A stretch of 64,000 bases of DNA from Tellurirhabdus bombi (lineage in GTDB: Bacteria; Bacteroidota; Bacteroidia; Cytophagales; Spirosomataceae). The notes under the pieces are model-generated. The model saw only the letters and a program-made list of their open reading frames with translations. It was not told where the DNA came from and did no database searches. The stretch covers positions 3,174,001 through 3,238,000 of the forward strand of contig NZ_CP090557.1 of assembly GCF_021484805.1 (NCBI RefSeq), read 5' to 3'. Both the position numbers and the translations under genes were made by a program. This document shows, in pieces, positions 42,431 to 52,133 of this stretch; the first letter of the stretch is position 1, and every line of letters starts with the position of its first letter.

Positions 42431-43816
42431 ATGCTTTTAATTATCGACGACGACATTGCTGTTCAAACTTCGCTCTCGCTCTTGTTTCGGAAAGCTGGTT
42501 TTGAGGTCGTAACTGCCAACGCACCCGACCAGGCGCTGGATGTGTTAACGGCTCAAACCCCGGAACTGGTCGTTCTGGATATGAATTTTTCCATCGAAAC
42601 CTCTGGCGAGGAAGGATTGCGGCTATTGAATGTGGTCCGTCGCATGCATCCCTCAGTTCCGGTCATTCTGATTACGGGCTGGGGAAGCATTGACTTGGCC
42701 GTGCAGGGCATGCGGGCAGGGGCTAGCGATTTTATTACCAAACCCTGGCAAAATGAGTACTTATTGCAATCGGTACACACAGCGTTGAACCTGGCGCAAT
42801 CGGAGCCGAAACCGGAAACCAGCGAAGCATCGACCCGGCGGCGCATCGACCAGCGTTACCAGTTTGAGCAAATTGTGGGAAATGACGGCAAGCTGATCGA
42901 AGTGCTGGAAACCATCGGGCGCGTAGCTGTAACGGACGCATCGGTGCTCATAACGGGCGAAAGCGGGACCGGCAAAGAACTTATCGCCGAAGCCACGCAC
43001 CAAAATAGCAAACGCCGGACAAAACCATTTGTGAAGGTGAATTTGGGCGGAATTTCCTCGACGTTGTTCGAAAGTGAGTTGTTCGGGCACGTTCGGGGGG
43101 CGTTTACGGATGCCCGTTCCGACCGGGTTGGGCGCTTTGAACTGGCCAACAAAGGCACCATCTTTCTGGACGAAATCGGCGATCTCGACCCGTCCAGCCA
43201 GGTAAAATTGTTGCGCGTGCTTCAGGACCGGACCTTTGAGCCGCTGGGCAGTAGCAAAAGCCGGACGGTGGATGTCCGCGTGATTTGCGCCACCAACCGA
43301 AACCTGGAAACGATGGTAGCGGAGGGCACTTTTCGGGAGGACTTATTTTACCGAATCAACCTGATTACCGTTAAGTTACCCGCTTTGCGTGAGCGCCCGG
43401 ACGATATTCCGTTACTGGTTAATTATTTTGTTAACAACCTGAAAATCATCTACGAGCGTCCTTCGCTGCAAGTGAGTCCGGTGGCCATGAAGTGGTTGAA
43501 AACGCTATCTTTGCCGGGCAATATTCGCCAACTGAAAAATATTGTTGAACGAACCGTATTGCTGGCTACCAAAAATATCCTGGAAACGGAAGACTTTCAA
43601 AAGCACGTAAGCCAGAATCCGGCGTCGGTGCTCGCGCAAAACATGCCTGCCGTGGGGGTGATGACGCTGGATGAAATGGAATACCAGATGATTCGTCGGG
43701 CGATGGATTTTCACCAGAATCGGGTGGCGCGAGTAGCCCGGGCGTTGGGAATCACCCGGTTTGCGTTGTATCGGCGGTTGGAAAAATACGGGATTCCTTA
43801 TAGTGCAGACGAGTAA
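42431..43816 (+). CDS. Sigma-54-dependent response regulator (NtrC family)
   Basis: A 461-residue regulator. The receiver domain (1-120) has IDDD near the start and Asp50 in VVLDMNF as the likely phosphorylation site. The AAA+ domain has Walker A GESGTGKE (176-183), the sigma-54 loop GAFTDA (223-228; GAFTGA in most others) and DEIGDLDPSSQVKLLRVLQD. A Fis-type helix-turn-helix ends the protein (NRVARVARALGITRFALYRR). It activates sigma-54 promoters, most probably that of the efflux operon directly upstream, since its kinase follows 13 bases downstream. Confidence 0.93.
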   Translation: MLLIIDDDIAVQTSLSLLFRKAGFEVVTANAPDQALDVLTAQTPELVVLDMNFSIETSGEEGLRLLNVVRRMHPSVPVILITGWGSIDLAVQGMRAGASDFITKPWQNEYLLQSVHTALNLAQSEPKPETSEASTRRRIDQRYQFEQIVGNDGKLIEVLETIGRVAVTDASVLITGESGTGKELIAEATHQNSKRRTKPFVKVNLGGISSTLFESELFGHVRGAFTDARSDRVGRFELANKGTIFLDEIGDLDPSSQVKLLRVLQDRTFEPLGSSKSRTVDVRVICATNRNLETMVAEGTFREDLFYRINLITVKLPALRERPDDIPLLVNYFVNNLKIIYERPSLQVSPVAMKWLKTLSLPGNIRQLKNIVERTVLLATKNILETEDFQKHVSQNPASVLAQNMPAVGVMTLDEMEYQMIRRAMDFHQNRVARVARALGITRFALYRRLEKYGIPYSADE

Positions 43817-43829
43817 TGAGAGGCATCGC

Positions 43830-45122
43830 ATGAAGTTAACGCTCCGAACCAAATACCTGCTATACATCGCGACGGTCCACGCGGTCCTGATTTATCTGAT
43901 CTTTCGATGGTTAAAAGAAGACAAACTGCTTTTTATTGCTTCGGAAGTTTTTGTACTGATTTCGGCTTACATCGCCATTCGCATTTATTCGGATTTTCGG
44001 CAACCCATCGAGTTTGTCGCCACCGGGATTAGTCAGATTCGGGATAAAGATTTTACGGTCAAATTTGTACCTACCGGAAGAAATGAAGTTGATCAGCTGA
44101 TCAATGTCTACAATTTAATGATTGATCAACTCCGCCAGGAACGGACGCAGCAAATGGAACAACAGTTTTTTCTGGAAAAGCTTATTGACGCCTCACCGAT
44201 TGCCATTCTGATTTTTGACTTTGACGACCGCATTGTGACCGTTAATCCAGTGGCTTGTCAAATAGTGCAACGGAGGGTCGAGCAAATGAAGAACAAAACG
44301 TTGGCAGAAATCGACCATCCGCTCCTGAATCAGGTAGCAGAGCTAAAAGATGGTGAAACAAAAACGTTGAAAATCAGCGGTGTTGAAATTTATCGGGTTC
44401 AAAAATCGCATTTTCTGGATCGGGGCTTTCAGCGATCTTTTTTGCTGATTGCTGAACTGACCAGTGAGATTCTGGAGACGGAAAAAGCGGCCTATAGCAA
44501 AGTGATTCGGATGATGGCCCACGAAGTGAACAATTCAATCGGGGCGGTCAATTCGATTCTGGATGTTACGCAATCGGTGATGGAAGAGCCGAAGCAGAGC
44601 GACCTGAAACATGCGCTTCAGGTTGCCAGAGAGCGCAATGATCGCCTAAACCATTTCATGCGCCGCTTCGCCGATGTGGTGCGTTTGCCCCTGCCAAACC
44701 GCATCCCGACCGACGTCAATCAGCTTAGTCAGGATGTGGTACGTTTGATGCAGATCCAGGCGGAACTCGCCGGAATAAGCCTTACGTTTGACGCTGAAAG
44801 TAGCCCGATTAAAGTGCTGGCGGATGCCGCGCAAATGGAGCAGGTACTGGTCAATGTCTTAAAAAATGCCATTGAAGCCTGTTCGCCGGGCGGGCTGGTG
44901 GAAGTTACCGTTTCAAACCGTCAGTTAGCTGTGCGCGATAATGGAAAACCAATTCCAGAAACGCTGAAAAATAACCTTTTTAATCCTTTCTACAGCACAA
45001 AGCCGACCGGGCAAGGCATTGGCTTGACCTTGACAAGGGAAATTTTAATGAATCATGGCTTCTCTTTTTCGCTCCAGACCAATGCGGAGGGCTGGACGGT
45101 ATTTAGCATTCATTTTGCCTGA
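43830..45122 (+). CDS. Sensor histidine kinase (NtrY-like)
   Basis: A 430-residue membrane kinase. Two N-terminal helices (about 8-45) are separated by a few residues, then come a HAMP-like segment (about 50-105), a PAS domain (about 118-220), a phosphoacceptor motif MMAHEVNNSIGAV with His231, and an ATPase domain with NVLKNAIEA, RDNGKPI (degenerate G1 box) and GQGIGLTLTREI. With almost no periplasmic loop it probably senses a signal at or inside the membrane. It is paired with the NtrC-type regulator. ATG 43830 is chosen; an upstream in-frame start at 43761 would overlap the regulator. Confidence 0.9.
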   Translation: MKLTLRTKYLLYIATVHAVLIYLIFRWLKEDKLLFIASEVFVLISAYIAIRIYSDFRQPIEFVATGISQIRDKDFTVKFVPTGRNEVDQLINVYNLMIDQLRQERTQQMEQQFFLEKLIDASPIAILIFDFDDRIVTVNPVACQIVQRRVEQMKNKTLAEIDHPLLNQVAELKDGETKTLKISGVEIYRVQKSHFLDRGFQRSFLLIAELTSEILETEKAAYSKVIRMMAHEVNNSIGAVNSILDVTQSVMEEPKQSDLKHALQVARERNDRLNHFMRRFADVVRLPLPNRIPTDVNQLSQDVVRLMQIQAELAGISLTFDAESSPIKVLADAAQMEQVLVNVLKNAIEACSPGGLVEVTVSNRQLAVRDNGKPIPETLKNNLFNPFYSTKPTGQGIGLTLTREILMNHGFSFSLQTNAEGWTVFSIHFA

Positions 45123-45226
45123 AGAAATAGCGTGATGGAAATCAGCCCGCTTACAAACAATTATCCTGATTTCAGTGCCACCAGTGCTGTTTTTTTGTTA
45201 TAGTTGTACGCCAACTTAATAACAAT

Positions 45227-46099
45227 ATGAAAAACATCCTCATCCCCACTGACTTTTCGGAATCTGCTGAACATGCCCTGAAATATGCCCAGATGCTGGC
45301 CCGCTTAGACGGCGCAACGCTGACGCTGACGCATGTTACCCAACCCTTTATTCCAGATACAACATTGCCAACCGGTGATATAGGAATTGGGGTGGGGGCG
45401 CTGGCTGCGCAGGAAATGGAAGAAATCAGCGAATCACAATTACAGCAGCTAGCTGCCCGCCTCCAGCAGGAAGGCTTTACGTGTCAGACAGAGAGCCGGA
45501 TGGGGTCAGTCGAGGACGAGATAATTGCCCTGGCTGATGAGCAGCGCCCCGACATGATTGTGATTGGCCGCCATAATTTCGACTCTTTTTTTGATCGTCT
45601 GACGGGGAGTGCGGCTTCGGATGTGGCGATGCAGGCGCATTGTCCGGTACTGGTGGTTCCATCGCCTGAAGAAGCGCAGGGAGCGGCCATTCAGTTCAAA
45701 CACATCGTATACGCAACCCAGTTGGAGTTTGACGAAAACCACATCCTGAGGCCGGTAGTGGATTTGGTTCGTCGCAATAATGCCCGGCTGACTTTGCTGA
45801 AAATAAATGCCGATAACCAGCCTGATGTAAATAACAGCCAGGAGTTTATGGCTCAGATTAAACAGGAATTCGGCCAAGAGCGCTTTAGTGAGGATGTTGT
45901 GCACGCTGATAATGTATCGGAGGGCCTGACAGGATACATCAAGACGCATCAGGTTGATTTGCTGGTGATGGTCACTCGCGAACGTGATTTTATGAGTCGT
46001 TTACTCAATCCGAGCCTAACGAAACGCATGGTGCTAAGCTCGAGTGTTCCCGTGCTGGTCTACCATGCGGGTGATACAAAAGGCGCCGATTTTCTATAA
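45227..46099 (+). CDS. Universal stress protein, tandem UspA domains
   Basis: A 290-residue protein with two Usp domains (about 1-143 and 155-282). The first ends VIGRHNFDSFF, RLTGSAASDVAMQAHCPVLVVP, which retains most of the ATP-binding Gly/Ser loop. In the second the loop reads MVTRERDFMSRLLNPSLTKR and lacks the glycines, so it may not bind ATP. Such tandem Usp proteins are common in Bacteroidota, with roles in starvation and redox stress. The gene stands alone, about 100 bases after the kinase. Confidence 0.9.
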   Translation: MKNILIPTDFSESAEHALKYAQMLARLDGATLTLTHVTQPFIPDTTLPTGDIGIGVGALAAQEMEEISESQLQQLAARLQQEGFTCQTESRMGSVEDEIIALADEQRPDMIVIGRHNFDSFFDRLTGSAASDVAMQAHCPVLVVPSPEEAQGAAIQFKHIVYATQLEFDENHILRPVVDLVRRNNARLTLLKINADNQPDVNNSQEFMAQIKQEFGQERFSEDVVHADNVSEGLTGYIKTHQVDLLVMVTRERDFMSRLLNPSLTKRMVLSSSVPVLVYHAGDTKGADFL

Positions 46100-46172
46100 A
46101 AAACCAATAAAGCAATAGCGTGGGTGATTAACAAAGTTAGCGATGGCAGTACTTTGTTAGTCGCCCACGCTT

Positions 46173-46180
46173 TACCTTTG
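46173..46180 (+). promoter_or_regulatory. -7 promoter box for corA
   Basis: TACCTTTG fits TAnnTTTG exactly, 25 bases before ATG 46205. A TTTG lies at 46153-46156, but the 16-base spacing is short. The box lies inside the longer open frame and supports the later start. Confidence 0.5.
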
Positions 46181-46204
46181 TCGTCTGTTCCGATCACTGC
46201 CCGT

Positions 46205-47284
46205 ATGTCCAAAAACCGTTACCGTCACCAATCCAAAAAAGTAGGTACATCGCCAGGATCGCTGATTTACGTTGGGCAGGAGGTCGAGCACGAAACGCGC
46301 GTACAGCGCATTGAATATAGTCCCGAAAAATACACCATTGAAGAGGTTAAGCGACTGAGTAACTGTACAATTCCGCCGGTTTCTTCGCCGCAAGTAAACT
46401 GGCTGAGCGTTGACGGGATTCATGAACCAGCCGTAATCGAACGAATCGGCCAGCAGTACAAGCTGCACTCGCTGCTGCTGGAAGATGTGGTTAATACGCT
46501 GCAAAAGCCCAAGCTGGAGCAGTACGACGACCACTATTTATTTACTACCCTAAAGGCTTTGTCATTCAACAATAATTCGGGCGAGCTGGAAAGCGAACAC
46601 CTGAGTTTTGTGTTAGGCCCGCAATACCTTATTTCCTTTCAGGAAGAGCGACAGTCTGATTTATTCAAGCCTGTTCTCGACCGAATTGCTGCTTCTGCCG
46701 GAAAAACTCGCCGTAACGGTGCTGATTACCTGCTGTATGCTTTATTGGATTTGGTGGTTGATAATTATTTCGTTGTGCTGGAAACGGTTGGTGAACGCCT
46801 TGAAGTTCTGGAAGATAGTATTATTCAGCAGGTGGCATCTCAGCAAACATTGGCGCGTCTTTATTCGCTGAAAAGGGTATTGACGCTGATGCGGAAAGTA
46901 GTTTGGCCTGTTCGGGAGATTATTAACGGGCTGCTGCTAGAAGAATCGCCTTTGCTGCAACCTTCAACTACGCCCTATTTGCGTGATTTATACGACCACG
47001 TTGTGCAGGTTCTGGATAACATTGACTCCTACCGGGAACTAGCGACGGGGCTTCTCGACGTTTATTTGTCCACCTTGAGCAATCGGATGAATTCCGTGAT
47101 GAAAACATTGACCATCATTTCGGCGATTTTTATCCCCCTGACATTCATCGCGGGAATCTACGGAATGAATTTTGAATACATGCCTGAACTACGCTCGCCA
47201 TATGGTTATTTTGCAACGCTAGGCGTTATGTTGCTGATTGCCATTGGCTCAATCATTTATTTTAGAAAACGAGGTTGGATGTAG
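46205..47284 (+). CDS. corA: CorA-family magnesium/cobalt transporter
   Basis: A 359-residue protein. The long soluble cytoplasmic domain has alpha/beta N-terminal and helical parts, with the usual stalk helix LVVDNYFVVLETVGERLEVLE. Two C-terminal helices follow, the first ending TFIAGIYGMNF, the GMN signature that lines the channel mouth. It forms a pentamer that takes up Mg2+. The open frame extends to 46124, but the promoter box and family length favour ATG 46205. The basic N-terminus (SKNRYRHQSKK) is longer than in E. coli CorA. Confidence 0.93.
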   Translation: MSKNRYRHQSKKVGTSPGSLIYVGQEVEHETRVQRIEYSPEKYTIEEVKRLSNCTIPPVSSPQVNWLSVDGIHEPAVIERIGQQYKLHSLLLEDVVNTLQKPKLEQYDDHYLFTTLKALSFNNNSGELESEHLSFVLGPQYLISFQEERQSDLFKPVLDRIAASAGKTRRNGADYLLYALLDLVVDNYFVVLETVGERLEVLEDSIIQQVASQQTLARLYSLKRVLTLMRKVVWPVREIINGLLLEESPLLQPSTTPYLRDLYDHVVQVLDNIDSYRELATGLLDVYLSTLSNRMNSVMKTLTIISAIFIPLTFIAGIYGMNFEYMPELRSPYGYFATLGVMLLIAIGSIIYFRKRGWM

Positions 47285-47324
47285 GTGCAGTTCCAGTAAC
47301 GACCTGTATTCAACGGGTTACACA

Positions 47325-49802
47325 ATGAATATACTATTTCCAGAAATCAACTCGGCGGCTCTTTATCCAGTGACCGACAGTCGTCAGGTTTTATTCCCGG
47401 CACAGAGCATTTTTTTTGCCATTCGGGGGGAGCGCCACGACGGGCATCGCTATATCACAGAATTATACCAAAAAGGAGTACGCCATTTTGTGGTAGAATC
47501 GGCAGCCTTAACGCCCGCTTTTCGGGACGAACTGGCGCAATACGCAGACGCCCAGATTCTGGAAGTAGGCAATAGTCTAGAAATGCTTCAGAAGATGGCC
47601 GCTGACCATCGGCGGCAGTTTGTTATTCCGGTCATCGGTGTGACGGGAAGCAATGGAAAAACCATCGTAAAGGAATGGCTGACGCAAATACTGGAACCTG
47701 ATTTTCGCATTCAGAAAAGTCCGAAAAGTTATAATTCGCAGGTTGGCGTACCGCTTTCGGTCTGGCCCCTGAAGGAAGAGCATACTTTGGGTATTTTTGA
47801 GGCAGGTATTTCGAAACCCTTTGAGATGCAGGCCCTGCAAGGCATCATCCGACCCACGATTGGCATTTTCACCAACATCGGTTCGGCGCACGACGAAGGA
47901 TTTCGGAGCCGGAAGCAGAAGGTAGCCGAAAAGCTTCGGCTGTTTACCCAGGTAAAAACGCTCATCTACCGGAAGGACTACCCCGAAATAGACGAAGAAA
48001 TTAATTTATTGTTGAAGGCGGTAAATCCTGATATTCAACTTATAAGCTGGTCTTCGGAAGGAAAAGGAGCCGTTAACGTGACGTACGAAGCGCAGGCTAG
48101 CGGTACATTAATTACCCTGAAATGGGCGGAAAGAGACTATTCCCTTTTTGTGCCTTTTGCGGATGAAGCTAGTCTCGAAAATGCAACGCATACTGCTCTG
48201 GCGACGTTGGTGTTAGGCATTACAGATGAGGCCACACTTCAGAGTCGTTTTGCGCGGTTGCGGCCCGTTTCGATGCGTCTTGAGGTGAAAGAGGGAATTC
48301 ACCGAAATCTGCTCATCGACGATACCTACAACAACGATCTGGCGGGGCTTTCCATGGCGTTGAACTTTCTGAGTCAGCAGGATAGCTCCCGGCAGAAGGT
48401 TTTAATCTTATCTGATCTGCTCGAAACGGGTCTGGGTGCCGAAGACCTCTATCCGATAATCAGTCAGCTGGTAGCCGGAAAAGGCGTGCATCACCTGATT
48501 GCCGTTGGGCCGGAACTTGGGGCCAACCAGCGTTTATTTCCGGAGGGGACGCGCTTTTACCCGACGGCGGAAGAACTGGTGCAATCGAACTACCTGAACA
48601 CGCTATACGATGCCGTAATTCTGGTGAAAGGAGCACGGCGTTTTGGCTTTGAGCGCATTATTAATCGATTAATTCAGAAATCGCACCAAACGGTTTTGGA
48701 GGTTAATCTGGATGCTCTGACGCATAACCTGAATTACTACCGCAGCAAAGTCGGGGCAAAGACCAAAATTATGGCGATGGTGAAGGCGTTTGCCTACGGG
48801 AGCGGGAGTGCGGAAGTAGCCAGGCTGCTGCAATACCACCGGGTGGATTACTTGGCTGTTGCGTATGCCGACGAGGGCGTTGCGCTTCGCCAGCACGGTA
48901 TTCATCTGCCGATCATGGTCATGAATCCGTCCCCCGAAACGTTCGCTCAACTGCTGGAGTACAGGCTGGAACCGGAAATATACAGTTTTTGGCGGCTGGA
49001 AGAATGGAAGGAGTTTTTGATGAAAGAAGCGAAAAAAGGCAAAAGTTCGTTCGCCGATTTCCCCTCACTCCACCTGAAACTAGACACGGGGATGCATCGT
49101 CTTGGCTTTTTACCGGACGAATTAGCTGCTTTATGCACCTTGCTACAAACAACGCCTACCTTGCGCGTTGCTTCGGTGTTTAGCCATTTGGCAGGAGCCG
49201 ACGAAGCAGCGCATAATGGGTTTTCTCAGCAGCAATACGAACAATTAGCCCGTGGAGCTATGCAACTGGAAGAGGCATTAGGCTATCAACCGATTCGCCA
49301 TATTCTTAATTCAGCCGGAATTATTCGTTTTCCAGAGTATAAACTGGATATGGTACGTCTAGGAATTGGTCTATACGGCGTAGAAGCGAGCCAGTTGGAA
49401 ACCGGCCAGGTACTGCCGGTTGGTACATTGAAGACAGTTATCAGTCAAATTAAAAACCTGAAAGCGGGCGAAACGGTTGGCTACAGCCGTCGGGGATTAC
49501 TGCAGAAAGACGCCCGAATTGCGACTATTGCCATTGGCTATGCAGATGGCTACGACCGGCGTTTAGGGAACGGGGTAGGGCATGTATCCGTCAACGGAAC
49601 GCTCTGTCCAACTGTAGGCAGTATTTGCATGGACATGACGATGATTGATGTAACCGAAGCTGACGCGCAAGAAGCTGACGAAGTTATCGTTTTCGGAAAA
49701 GAAATGCCAATAACCCGTCTAGCTGCCTGCATCGGTACGATTCCATACGAAATTATAACTGGCGTCAGCGAGCGCGTGAAACGCATTTTTTACCGGGAGT
49801 AG
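47325..49802 (+). CDS. Bifunctional MurF / alanine racemase
   Basis: An 825-residue fusion. The MurF half (1-about 450) has the ATP loop GVTGSNGKT and adds D-Ala-D-Ala to UDP-MurNAc-tripeptide. The Alr half (about 455-825) has the PLP lysine motif MAMVKAFAYGSG (MxVVKANAYGHG in most) and the C-terminal GYSRRGLL, whose Tyr region is the second catalytic base. Alr makes the D-alanine that MurF then uses as D-Ala-D-Ala, so two steps of peptidoglycan synthesis are physically joined. The fusion is characteristic of Bacteroidota. ATG 47325 is used because the frame further upstream overlaps corA. Confidence 0.95.
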   Translation: MNILFPEINSAALYPVTDSRQVLFPAQSIFFAIRGERHDGHRYITELYQKGVRHFVVESAALTPAFRDELAQYADAQILEVGNSLEMLQKMAADHRRQFVIPVIGVTGSNGKTIVKEWLTQILEPDFRIQKSPKSYNSQVGVPLSVWPLKEEHTLGIFEAGISKPFEMQALQGIIRPTIGIFTNIGSAHDEGFRSRKQKVAEKLRLFTQVKTLIYRKDYPEIDEEINLLLKAVNPDIQLISWSSEGKGAVNVTYEAQASGTLITLKWAERDYSLFVPFADEASLENATHTALATLVLGITDEATLQSRFARLRPVSMRLEVKEGIHRNLLIDDTYNNDLAGLSMALNFLSQQDSSRQKVLILSDLLETGLGAEDLYPIISQLVAGKGVHHLIAVGPELGANQRLFPEGTRFYPTAEELVQSNYLNTLYDAVILVKGARRFGFERIINRLIQKSHQTVLEVNLDALTHNLNYYRSKVGAKTKIMAMVKAFAYGSGSAEVARLLQYHRVDYLAVAYADEGVALRQHGIHLPIMVMNPSPETFAQLLEYRLEPEIYSFWRLEEWKEFLMKEAKKGKSSFADFPSLHLKLDTGMHRLGFLPDELAALCTLLQTTPTLRVASVFSHLAGADEAAHNGFSQQQYEQLARGAMQLEEALGYQPIRHILNSAGIIRFPEYKLDMVRLGIGLYGVEASQLETGQVLPVGTLKTVISQIKNLKAGETVGYSRRGLLQKDARIATIAIGYADGYDRRLGNGVGHVSVNGTLCPTVGSICMDMTMIDVTEADAQEADEVIVFGKEMPITRLAACIGTIPYEIITGVSERVKRIFYRE

Positions 49803-49827
49803 TTCTTTTAACAGGCTCCCGGTAAAA
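49788..49827. repeat. Inverted repeat over the murF-alr stop codon
   Basis: TTTTACCGGGAG (49788-49799) is the exact complement of CTCCCGGTAAAA (49816-49827), with a 16-base loop. It overlaps the last codons and the stop. No T-run follows on either strand, so it is a stabilising hairpin or a weak terminator. Confidence 0.6.
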
Positions 49828-49877
49828 TCCCAAGGTCAAGAATTAGGGTGATGTATATGTTTGTTCAAGCAAGTATA

Positions 49878-50444
49878 TTATAAGCTTTGAGATGATTTTG
49901 CGTAGAGATAAACGGCTCTCCGGGCACGTAATAGTCGCATCTTAATGGTGCTTGTACGCACATTGTATTGCGTTGCAATCTCTTTAAGGCTGTAGCCCTG
50001 TTCATATTTTAGGTGCAAAAGCGTACGATCCTGGACATTGATAAGCTTAAGCACATGCGTAAGTGTTTCAAAATTATCCTGCTCATCATCCGTGGAATCA
50101 TATACGTAGCTGGCATTACACCATTCAGAGATGGCTGTTTGCGTACGCTTTTGAACCCTAAATTGGTTTAAACAATAGTTTTTGGTTAAGACCGATAGCC
50201 AATGAGAAAATGAACTTTGATTTTTAAATTGACTCAATTTCTGATATACCTGAAGGAAGACACTCTGTGTATAATCCTCCACCCAATCCGCATCTTTGAC
50301 GTAGGTCATGCAATGGCGGTAGACGCGTTTATAATGTCGTTGGTACAAAATAGAAAAGCAGGAATCGTCTTTCATTTCGGTGATGCGGACAATCAATTCG
50401 CTGTCAGATAAATGGTAACAGCTTTTAAGATACGTGGTAGTCAT
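49878..50444 (-). CDS. ECF-type RNA polymerase sigma factor
   Basis: A 188-residue protein from ATG 50444 (GTG 50450 is an alternative). Region 2 includes FSILYQRHYKRVYRHCMTYV and the -10-binding helix DADWVEDYTQSVFLQVYQKL. Region 4 (about 130-185) carries LKYEQGYSLKEIATQYNVRTSTIKMRLLRAR as helix-turn-helix. No anti-sigma gene is adjacent, unlike most Bacteroidota SigW-type pairs. The region is more AT-rich than its neighbours and shares codon character with the AraC-type gene that lies upstream on the same strand. Targets are unknown. Confidence 0.88.
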   Translation of the reverse strand: MTTTYLKSCYHLSDSELIVRITEMKDDSCFSILYQRHYKRVYRHCMTYVKDADWVEDYTQSVFLQVYQKLSQFKNQSSFSHWLSVLTKNYCLNQFRVQKRTQTAISEWCNASYVYDSTDDEQDNFETLTHVLKLINVQDRTLLHLKYEQGYSLKEIATQYNVRTSTIKMRLLRARRAVYLYAKSSQSL

Positions 50445-50655
50445 AAGCACAAGAATTAAATAAATTAATAGAGTTTATAGCTGGTAGAGAATTTGGGTAT
50501 TCAATGTAAACAGGATCGAACGTACATATTTCGTGTATTCGCTAGCCGTTATTTAGATGCTAATTTTGTAAAGCGTCTGATAAAAACTACTAGCACATAG
50601 CTGTTATATGTATGAACTTATAATTTGGCACAAAAGAATAAGCCTTTTTGGCTCC

Positions 50656-51891
50656 CTAAGGGTTTGAAGGCGTATTCTGATTGGCATTTAGCGGTTGATT
50701 ATTTATATACTCGGTGGGTGTTGAATTTGTAAACTTGGTAAAAGCCCGGAAAAAAGTAGATCGGGAGCTAAAACCTGCCTGCCAGGCTAAACCTTCTAAC
50801 GTAAGCTGACTGCTCTCGGGTTGTAGCATAATAGTCTGGATGTATTTTATCCGATATTGATTGATGTAATCATTGAAGTTCATGTTAAACTCCCGATTGA
50901 TAACTGCTGAAACATGATGGTGGGGCAGGTTCACGTCCTCGGATAATGCCTTCAACGAATATCCTTTTTTCAGGTAAGCTTGTTGATTATTTAAAAAAGA
51001 TTCGATTCGCTGACGATAGTCCAGCCGTTTATCGGCCTGTAAACTTTCTATTTTCTCAACCTCTGAACCAAGCAAGTTTTCTTCCTGATCGTTAGTCGGA
51101 ATAACTTCTGAGTAAGGTTCTAATGTCGTAGATGGATGGGTAGCGACATGCTGGGTTGACCATCGATAAAGGACATAGGCAAGAATCGAGATCAAGTAGA
51201 TGCCAATTGCTATTTCCAGCGTAGCTCCCTTGTGAGCAGGTGCGATAAAGACATTAGCAAAAAAAATCGCGAGCAAAAATGTATTAAAAAGAAGATAGAT
51301 AAATAGCCATTCCATTTTAGATGCTTGGCGAACCAAATACTTAAATCTAAAAGAACGATAAGAGTGAATAAGAAGCCTGACTTGAAAAAAGTAATAAATA
51401 ATTGATACAAATAACATTAAATGAAAATGAGCGAAAGAAGGAAGCTGAACGTCTTCAAATGGGAAAATAGACCCAGAGCCAAGCGGTGAAAGATGGGCCA
51501 TTATTGGACCGGCCACCGGCTGAAAACTGTAAAAAAAGAGTAGTTCAATTAACCGAAAAAGAAAAGGGATTAAATGAATAAAGTCATAATTTTTAAATGC
51601 TATTCGGTCCTGTAAAATCGAGCGAATGTACAAAAATGAACTAGGAATAGCTAGGTAGAAGAAAGGCTCGAAAATACTGTATAAATAGGGTGATTTGATG
51701 AATAAACCAGTATGCAAAGAGGCAACTCCGCAGAGAAAAATACTAAAATTAAAAATAGAGAAAAGTAGGTAAATATTTACATCAATCAACTTGCGTTTAA
51801 AAAACAATATAATCACTGCTATTAATCCAGATAAAGCGCAGATTAACAATACGTAAGGTAATAAATGTGTAATCGATAGAATGGTGTACAT
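50656..51891 (-). CDS. Membrane-anchored AraC-family transcription regulator
   Basis: A 411-residue protein. The N-terminal half has about seven membrane helices with short loops (1-250). After a linker (about 255-300) comes a C-terminal AraC DNA-binding domain with two helix-turn-helices: YSLKALSEDVNLPHHHVSAVI and LTLEGLAWQAGFSSRSTFFRAF. The 7-TM/AraC layout is known in Bacteroidota; a small-molecule or membrane signal is assumed, none proven. AT content is higher than in flanking genes. It is followed, on the same strand, by the sigma factor gene about 200 bases away. Confidence 0.85.
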   Translation of the reverse strand: MYTILSITHLLPYVLLICALSGLIAVIILFFKRKLIDVNIYLLFSIFNFSIFLCGVASLHTGLFIKSPYLYSIFEPFFYLAIPSSFLYIRSILQDRIAFKNYDFIHLIPFLFRLIELLFFYSFQPVAGPIMAHLSPLGSGSIFPFEDVQLPSFAHFHLMLFVSIIYYFFQVRLLIHSYRSFRFKYLVRQASKMEWLFIYLLFNTFLLAIFFANVFIAPAHKGATLEIAIGIYLISILAYVLYRWSTQHVATHPSTTLEPYSEVIPTNDQEENLLGSEVEKIESLQADKRLDYRQRIESFLNNQQAYLKKGYSLKALSEDVNLPHHHVSAVINREFNMNFNDYINQYRIKYIQTIMLQPESSQLTLEGLAWQAGFSSRSTFFRAFTKFTNSTPTEYINNQPLNANQNTPSNP

Positions 51892-52133
51892 TTACTAATG
51901 AAGGCAAAAATAATTAGACATTTAGTGTCTGCTTAATGAGCTTAATACGTTGTAAATATATTCTATTATGCTTAAATATCAGACAAAAAAGAGTATTAAA
52001 ATTGAGTTAATTATTAAAAAAGTACAATTTAGTTAATTTAAGTCTTGTTTCGGTAACAAGATAAAATTGACTCGAAAAAGGTATGAAATCAGTTCTATTT
52101 GTAGTGAAAATCACTATTTAATTAATGAATGTA

